Shown here: positions 59,098 to 64,000 of the stretch, piece after piece
How the letters are laid out: every line of letters starts with the position of its first letter
Numbering within the stretch: the first letter of the stretch is position 1
DNA from: JBLLJR01 sp047692235
GTDB taxonomy: Bacteria > Pseudomonadota > Gammaproteobacteria > Enterobacterales > Enterobacteriaceae
DNA: 64,000 bases
NCBI GenBank assembly: GCA_047692235.1
Contig: JBLLJR010000003.1
Span: forward strand, 158,704 to 222,703
Reading direction: 5' to 3'
Program-made: the position numbers and the translations under genes
The notes under the pieces: model-generated
The model's database searches: none
What the model was told of the DNA's origin: nothing
What the model saw: only the letters and a program-made list of their open reading frames with translations

Positions 59098-62000
59098 ATG
59101 AAAGATTTATTAAAAGTTTTACAAACTGATATGAAAAATGAAGAGTTTGATTCTATTAAAATTTCTTTAGCTTCTCCTGATATGATACGCTCATGGTCTT
59201 TTGGGGAAGTAAAAAAACCAGAAACAATTAATTATCGTACATTTAAACCAGAGCGTGATGGTTTATTTTGTGCTAAAATTTTTGGTCCAATTAAAGATTT
59301 TGAATGTTTATGTGGTAAATATAAAAGATTAAAACATCGTGGTATAATTTGTGAAAAATGTGGTGTAGAAGTTACCCTTACTAAAGTAAGACGAGAACGT
59401 ATGAGTCATATTGAATTAGCAGCACCAATTGCTCATATTTGGTTTTTAAAACTTTTACCATCAAGAATTAGTTTATTACTTAATATGCCTTTACGTGATA
59501 TTGAAAGAGTATTATATTTTGAGTCTTATGTAATTGTAGATGGTGGTATCACTAATCTTGAAAAATATCAAATTTTAAATGAAGATCAGTATTTAGAAGC
59601 TTTAGAAAAATTTGGAAATGAATTTAGTGCTAAAATGGGTGCAGAAGCCATTCAAGATTTATTAAAGGATATAAATTTACAAAAGGAATTTGATATTCTA
59701 TGTGAAAATTTAAAATTTGTACATTCTGATGCTAAACGTAATAAATTAACTAAAAGAATAAAATTAATAGAATCATTTATAAAATCAGGTAATAAACCCG
59801 AATGGATGATATTAAATGTGTTACCAATTCTTCCTCCTGATTTAAGACCATTAGTTCCATTAGACGGAGGAAGATTTGCTACATCAGATTTAAATGATTT
59901 ATATCGTCGTGTCATTAATAGAAATAATCGCTTGAAAAGATTATTAGATTTATCTGCTCCAGATATAATAGTACGTAATGAAAAACGTATGTTGCAAGAA
60001 GCGGTAGATGCTCTTTTAGATAATGGACGTCGTGGCCGTGCTATTACTGGTTCTAATAAACGTCCATTGAAATCTTTATCTGATATGATTAAAGGTAAAC
60101 AAGGTCGTTTTAGACAAAATTTATTAGGTAAAAGAGTTGATTATTCTGGAAGATCAGTAATTACTGTTGGTCCATATTTACATTTAAATCAATGTGGTTT
60201 ACCTAAAAAAATGGCGTTAGAATTATTTAAACCTTTTGTATATGGTAAGTTAGAAGTTAGAGGTTTAGCTAATACAATTAAATCAGCTAAAAAAATGGTA
60301 GATAATGAAGAACCATTTGTTTGGGATATTTTAGAGGAAGTTATTAAATTACATCCAATTATATTAAATCGAGCTCCAACATTACATAGGTTAGGAATTC
60401 AATCATTTGAGCCAATATTAATTGAAGGTAAAGCTTTACAATTACATCCATTGGTTTGTGCCGCATATAATGCTGATTTTGATGGAGATCAAATGGCTGT
60501 ACATATACCATTAACTTTACAAGCTCAAAAAGAATCTAAGTTATTAATGATGTCTACTAATAATATACTATCTCCAGCAAATGGAGAACCTATTATTGTG
60601 CCATCACAAGATGTAGTTCTTGGTATTTATTATATGACTCGTGCAAAAAATAATTGTATTGGCGAAGGTATGATACTAAAAAGTCCAGAAGAAGCAGAAA
60701 TTGCTTATCAAACAGGTTCAGCTGAGTTACATGCTAAAGTTAAAGTTAGAATTACAGAATATATAAAACTTAAAGATAATAAATTAATACAAAAGACTAA
60801 TATAGTATCTACTACTATAGGTCGTGCAATATTATGGATGATAGTTCCAAAAGGTTTATCTTTTAATTTAATAAATAAAGTTTTAGGTAAAAAGTTAATT
60901 TCATACATGATAAATACATGTTATAAAACATTAGGAAATAAGAAAACTGTTATTTTTGCAGATCAAATAATGTATATAGGTTTTAAATATGCTACTTGTT
61001 CAGGATTATCTGTTGGTATTGATGATATAATAATTCCAAAAGAAAAATCTGAAATTATTAATGCAGCTGAATGTGAGGTATTAGAAATTCAAGAACAATT
61101 TCAATCTGGTTTAGTAACTTTAGGAGAACGTTATAATAAAATTATAGATATTTGGTCTACAGCCAATGAACGCGTAGCACAAGCTATGATAAATAATTTG
61201 TCTAATGAAAATGTAGTTCATAATTTAAAAAAAGGCGAAATACATCAATTATCTTTTAATAGTATTTTTATGATGTCTGATTCTGGTGCTAGAGGATCTA
61301 TGGCTCAAATTAGACAGTTATCAGGAATGAGAGGACTTATGGCTAAACCAGATGGTTCGATTATAGAAACTCCTATAACTGCGAATTTTAAAGAAGGATT
61401 AAATATATTACAATATTTTATTTCAACACATGGCGCAAGAAAAGGATTAGCTGATACTGCTTTGAAAACTGCTAATTCTGGATATTTAACCAGAAGATTA
61501 GTAGATGTAGCCCAAGATGTAGTAGTAACAGAAAATGATTGTGAAACATTATGTGGAATTACTATTATCCCAACTATTGAAAGAGGTGATATTAAAGAAT
61601 CTTTGAAAGATAGAGTATTAGGTAGAGTTATTGCTGTAGATATATTAAAACCTGGTACTTCCGACATTTTAATTGCTCGTAATACATTACTTAATGAGTA
61701 TTTTTGTAAAATTTTAGAAATAAATTTAATTGATAAAGTTATAGTACGATCAGTGGTAACATGTGAGGCAGATTTTGGAGTTTGTATAAAATGCTATGGT
61801 CGTGATTTATCTAATGGGAAATTAGTTAATAAAGGATCAGCAGTTGGCGTTATAGCTGCGCAATCTATAGGAGAACCTGGTACTCAATTAACTATGCGCA
61901 CATTTCATATAGGTGGAGCTGCGTCTCGTATTGCTTCTGCCTCTAATGTACAAGTAAAAAATGATGGATTATTAAAATTAGTTAACTATAAATTTGTTAT

Positions 62001-63231
62001 TAATAATAATAAAAAATTAGTTATTACTTCACGTAATTCTGAATTGAAAATATTAGATTCATTCGGTCATATAAAAGAAAGTTATAAAATTCCTTATGGA
62101 TCTATAATATCCAAGGAAAATAATTCTAATGTTAAAAGCGGAGAAATAGTTGCTAATTGGGATCCTCATACAATACCGTTAATTTCAGAAGCAGAAGGTT
62201 ACGTAAAATTTAAAGATATAATTGATGGTCAAACTATTTCAAGGCAAACAGATGAACTAACTGGATTATCTTCAATTATTATTTTAGATAATTCTGAACG
62301 ACCTGTTTTTAGCAAAGATTTACGTCCTGCTGTACATATTGTCACAAAAGATAATCAAGATGTAATTATTTCTGGAACAGATACACCAGCACATTATTTT
62401 TTACCTGAGAAAACAATTTTACAATTAAATGATGGATGTAAAATATTTGCTGGAGATACTTTAGCTAGATTTCCTCAAAAAACTAGTAGAATAAAAGATA
62501 TTACTGGAGGATTACCTAGAGTCGCAGATTTATTTGAAGCTCGTAAACCTAAAGAACCAGCAATTTTATCAGAAATAAGTGGTATTGTATCTTTTGGTAA
62601 AAATACAACAGGTAAAAGACGTTTAATTATTACTCCAGTTAATAAATCTAAGAATAGTAATAATCATGAAGAAATGATACCAAAATGGAGACAACTTAAT
62701 GTTTTTGAAGGTGAATATATAGACAAAGGTGATGTAATATCAGATGGACAGGAATCACCTCATGATATTTTAAGATTAAAAGGAGTAAATGCTTTAACTA
62801 ATTATATAGTTGATAAAGTACAAGACGTATACCATTTACAAGGTGTTAAAATTAATGATAAACATATTGAAGTTATAATTAGACAAATGTTGAGAAAAGT
62901 GACTATATTAAGCGGTGGATCTTCTGAATTTTTATCTGGTGAACAAGTGGAGTATTCAATTGTAAATAAAGCAAATAAAAATCTAAATAACAAAGGACAA
63001 ATTAAAATTACTTATATTCGTAATTTATTAGGTATTACAAAAGCTTCTTTGTCTACTAAATCTTTTATATCAGCTGCATCATTTCAAGAAACTACAAGGG
63101 TACTTACTGAAGCTACTATTGAAGGTAAGCGTGATATGTTAAGAGGTTTAAAGGAAAATGTAATAGTAGGTAGATTAATTCCAGCAGGTACTGGTTTTTA
63201 TTATCATAAAAATCGTTTAAAAAATAAATAA
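59098..63231 (+). CDS. rpoC: DNA-directed RNA polymerase beta' subunit
   Basis: Largest core RNA polymerase subunit. The catalytic Mg motif [12 protein letters not shown] is intact. The N-terminal zinc site ([23 protein letters not shown]) and the second zinc site ([16 protein letters not shown]) are present. The bridge and trigger regions are conserved ([40 protein letters not shown]). The 1377 residues compare with 1407 in E. coli, shortened mostly at the C-terminus and in the insertion domain. It follows rpoB after 102 bp and ends in a strong terminator. Confidence 0.98.
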   Translation: MKDLLKVLQTDMKNEEFDSIKISLASPDMIRSWSFGEVKKPETINYRTFKPERDGLFCAKIFGPIKDFECLCGKYKRLKHRGIICEKCGVEVTLTKVRRERMSHIELAAPIAHIWFLKLLPSRISLLLNMPLRDIERVLYFESYVIVDGGITNLEKYQILNEDQYLEALEKFGNEFSAKMGAEAIQDLLKDINLQKEFDILCENLKFVHSDAKRNKLTKRIKLIESFIKSGNKPEWMILNVLPILPPDLRPLVPLDGGRFATSDLNDLYRRVINRNNRLKRLLDLSAPDIIVRNEKRMLQEAVDALLDNGRRGRAITGSNKRPLKSLSDMIKGKQGRFRQNLLGKRVDYSGRSVITVGPYLHLNQCGLPKKMALELFKPFVYGKLEVRGLANTIKSAKKMVDNEEPFVWDILEEVIKLHPIILNRAPTLHRLGIQSFEPILIEGKALQLHPLVCAAYNADFDGDQMAVHIPLTLQAQKESKLLMMSTNNILSPANGEPIIVPSQDVVLGIYYMTRAKNNCIGEGMILKSPEEAEIAYQTGSAELHAKVKVRITEYIKLKDNKLIQKTNIVSTTIGRAILWMIVPKGLSFNLINKVLGKKLISYMINTCYKTLGNKKTVIFADQIMYIGFKYATCSGLSVGIDDIIIPKEKSEIINAAECEVLEIQEQFQSGLVTLGERYNKIIDIWSTANERVAQAMINNLSNENVVHNLKKGEIHQLSFNSIFMMSDSGARGSMAQIRQLSGMRGLMAKPDGSIIETPITANFKEGLNILQYFISTHGARKGLADTALKTANSGYLTRRLVDVAQDVVVTENDCETLCGITIIPTIERGDIKESLKDRVLGRVIAVDILKPGTSDILIARNTLLNEYFCKILEINLIDKVIVRSVVTCEADFGVCIKCYGRDLSNGKLVNKGSAVGVIAAQSIGEPGTQLTMRTFHIGGAASRIASASNVQVKNDGLLKLVNYKFVINNNKKLVITSRNSELKILDSFGHIKESYKIPYGSIISKENNSNVKSGEIVANWDPHTIPLISEAEGYVKFKDIIDGQTISRQTDELTGLSSIIILDNSERPVFSKDLRPAVHIVTKDNQDVIISGTDTPAHYFLPEKTILQLNDGCKIFAGDTLARFPQKTSRIKDITGGLPRVADLFEARKPKEPAILSEISGIVSFGKNTTGKRRLIITPVNKSKNSNNHEEMIPKWRQLNVFEGEYIDKGDVISDGQESPHDILRLKGVNALTNYIVDKVQDVYHLQGVKINDKHIEVIIRQMLRKVTILSGGSSEFLSGEQVEYSIVNKANKNLNNKGQIKITYIRNLLGITKASLSTKSFISAASFQETTRVLTEATIEGKRDMLRGLKENVIVGRLIPAGTGFYYHKNRLKNK

Positions 63232-63241
63232 AATATAAACT

Positions 63242-63281
63242 ATATACTATTTTCACATAAAATGAAAGTAGTATATTTTTA
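63242..63281 (+). terminator. terminator of the rpoBC operon
   Basis: A 14-bp stem (ATATACTATTTTCA at 63242-63255 and TGAAAGTAGTATAT at 63263-63276, with one G-T pair) with a 7-base loop is followed directly by a T tract. It starts 11 bases after the rpoC stop. It is the longest stem-plus-T-run terminator I see in the window. Confidence 0.8.
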
Positions 63282-63317
63282 ATTATTTTATAAATTTAAA
63301 AGTTTTATTTATATAAT

Positions 63318-63770
63318 ATGATTATATTAAATTTTCAATGCTATTGTAAAAATAAACGTAATTTACCTAAAAAATCTTTAATTTTATTGTGGTTAAATTT
63401 TATTTTACCTTTTTTTAGAAAAAATTCTGAAGTTACAATTAGATTAGTAGATAAATGTGAAATGCATTTTATTAATATGAAATTTAGTAATAAAAATTAT
63501 CCAACGAACATATTATCATTTCCTTTTATTGCTAATAAAAAAGTTAAATCTTCATTTATTGGAGATATAGTTATTTGTAAATCAATAGTTGAAAAAGAAG
63601 CAAAATATCATAATAAAAATTTACAATCTCATTGGGCACATATGATTATACATGGAATATTACATCTTATAGGATTTAATCATATATTGGAAAATGATGC
63701 TATTCATATGGAAAAATTAGAAATTTTTTTTATGAAAACATTTGGATATGAAAATCCTTATATTTATTAA
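63318..63770 (+). CDS. ybeY: endoribonuclease YbeY (rRNA maturation factor)
   Basis: Zinc-dependent RNase that matures the 3' end of 16S rRNA and takes part in ribosome quality control. The HGILHLIGFNH motif carries the three zinc-binding histidines, and the conserved Arg lies in VTIRLVDKCEMHFIN near residue 41. The TNILSFPF segment is also typical. The 150 residues match E. coli (155). Its E. coli neighbours ybeZ, miaB and lnt are not here, so the gene has been moved or its context deleted. It converges with the 5S rRNA gene. Confidence 0.94.
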   Translation: MIILNFQCYCKNKRNLPKKSLILLWLNFILPFFRKNSEVTIRLVDKCEMHFINMKFSNKNYPTNILSFPFIANKKVKSSFIGDIVICKSIVEKEAKYHNKNLQSHWAHMIIHGILHLIGFNHILENDAIHMEKLEIFFMKTFGYENPYIY

Positions 63771-63869
63771 ATTAAATCATTAATATTATAATTATAATAT
63801 TAATATATTGTTAGCTAAATTATTTATATTTATTAATTTTTAGTAAATCTTAATATTAAAAAAAATAAA

Positions 63870-63984
63870 ATCCTGGCGGTTACCTACTCTCGCATGAAAT
63901 ATCACACTACCATCGGCGCAACGATATTTCACTTCTGAGTTCGGAATGGATTCAGGTGGGTCCATCGCGCTATTACCGCCAAGA
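63870..63984 (-). rRNA. rrf: 5S ribosomal RNA
   Basis: The complement matches 5S rRNA throughout: a terminal stem (CTTGGCGG with CCGCCAGG), the universally conserved CCACCTGA and CCGAACTCAGAAGTGAAA stretches, GCGCCGATGGTAGTGTG, and CGAGAGTAGG. Ends are placed from the terminal stem and may be off by a few bases. It is read leftward, so any linked 23S and 16S genes lie beyond the right edge of the window. Its base composition is much less A/T-rich than the flanks, as expected for rRNA. Confidence 0.96.
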
Positions 63985-64000
63985 AAAATTTATTTTTTAT

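Overview
The window is a stretch of chromosome from a strongly reduced, extremely A+T-rich gammaproteobacterium. Nearly every gene is a close, full-length relative of an Escherichia coli gene. Many gene blocks keep enterobacterial order with genes deleted from within: lepA-lepB-rnc-era-acpS, pfkA-tpiA-fpr, uup-pyrD-asnS, dnaN-gyrB, thrB-thrC, ispD-ispF, ilvGM-ilvD-ilvC-trxA-rho, aroG/gpmA, and tRNA-Thr/Gly/Thr-tuf-secE-nusG-rplKAJL-rpoBC. There are no transposases, phage genes, CRISPR arrays or defence genes, and almost no regulators. This is the pattern of an obligate, vertically inherited insect endosymbiont of enterobacterial ancestry. I do not assign a genus; class Ib ribonucleotide reductase (NrdEF) and AHAS II (IlvGM) differ from the NrdAB and IlvIH sets I associate with Buchnera.

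Layout. 1-9.4 kb: a terminator closing an upstream gene, glycyl-tRNA synthetase (glyQS), lepA, lepB, rnc, era, acpS, pfkA. 9.4-16.6 kb: tpiA, fpr, sodA, uup, pyrD, asnS. 16.7-24.3 kb, leftward: tRNA-Ser(GGA), gyrB, dnaN, thrC, thrB, ispF, ispD. 24.5-31 kb: ybgI, fldA, ndh, then leftward nrdF, nrdE and a frameshifted nrdI. 31.4-39.1 kb: ilvG, ilvM, ilvD, ilvC, trxA, rho. 39.2-49.4 kb: cysS, folD, tRNA-Arg(TCT), ydjM, mqo, guaB, guaA, gpmA, aroG. 49.9-63.3 kb: three tRNAs, tuf, secE, nusG, four ribosomal protein genes, rpoB and rpoC. The end holds ybeY and a 5S rRNA on the minus strand, the tail of an rRNA operon lying to the right.

Function. The genes cover translation, transcription, replication, glycolysis, membrane redox enzymes feeding quinone (Ndh, Mqo, PyrD), flavodoxin/flavodoxin reductase, the MEP isoprenoid route, GMP synthesis, one-carbon metabolism, and pieces of threonine, branched-chain and aromatic amino acid synthesis. 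The branched-chain set stops at the 2-keto acids here because ilvE and ilvA are missing from their ancestral places, which suggests sharing of the last steps with the host or a partner symbiont.

The most notable features are signs of gene expression at the edge of decay. nrdI is broken by a one-base shift in a run of ten A. ispF and secE have no ATG, GTG or TTG start at the right place. rpoB has a hairpin over its ribosome binding site. None of the tRNA genes encodes CCA. I found no evidence of an undescribed multi-gene system.
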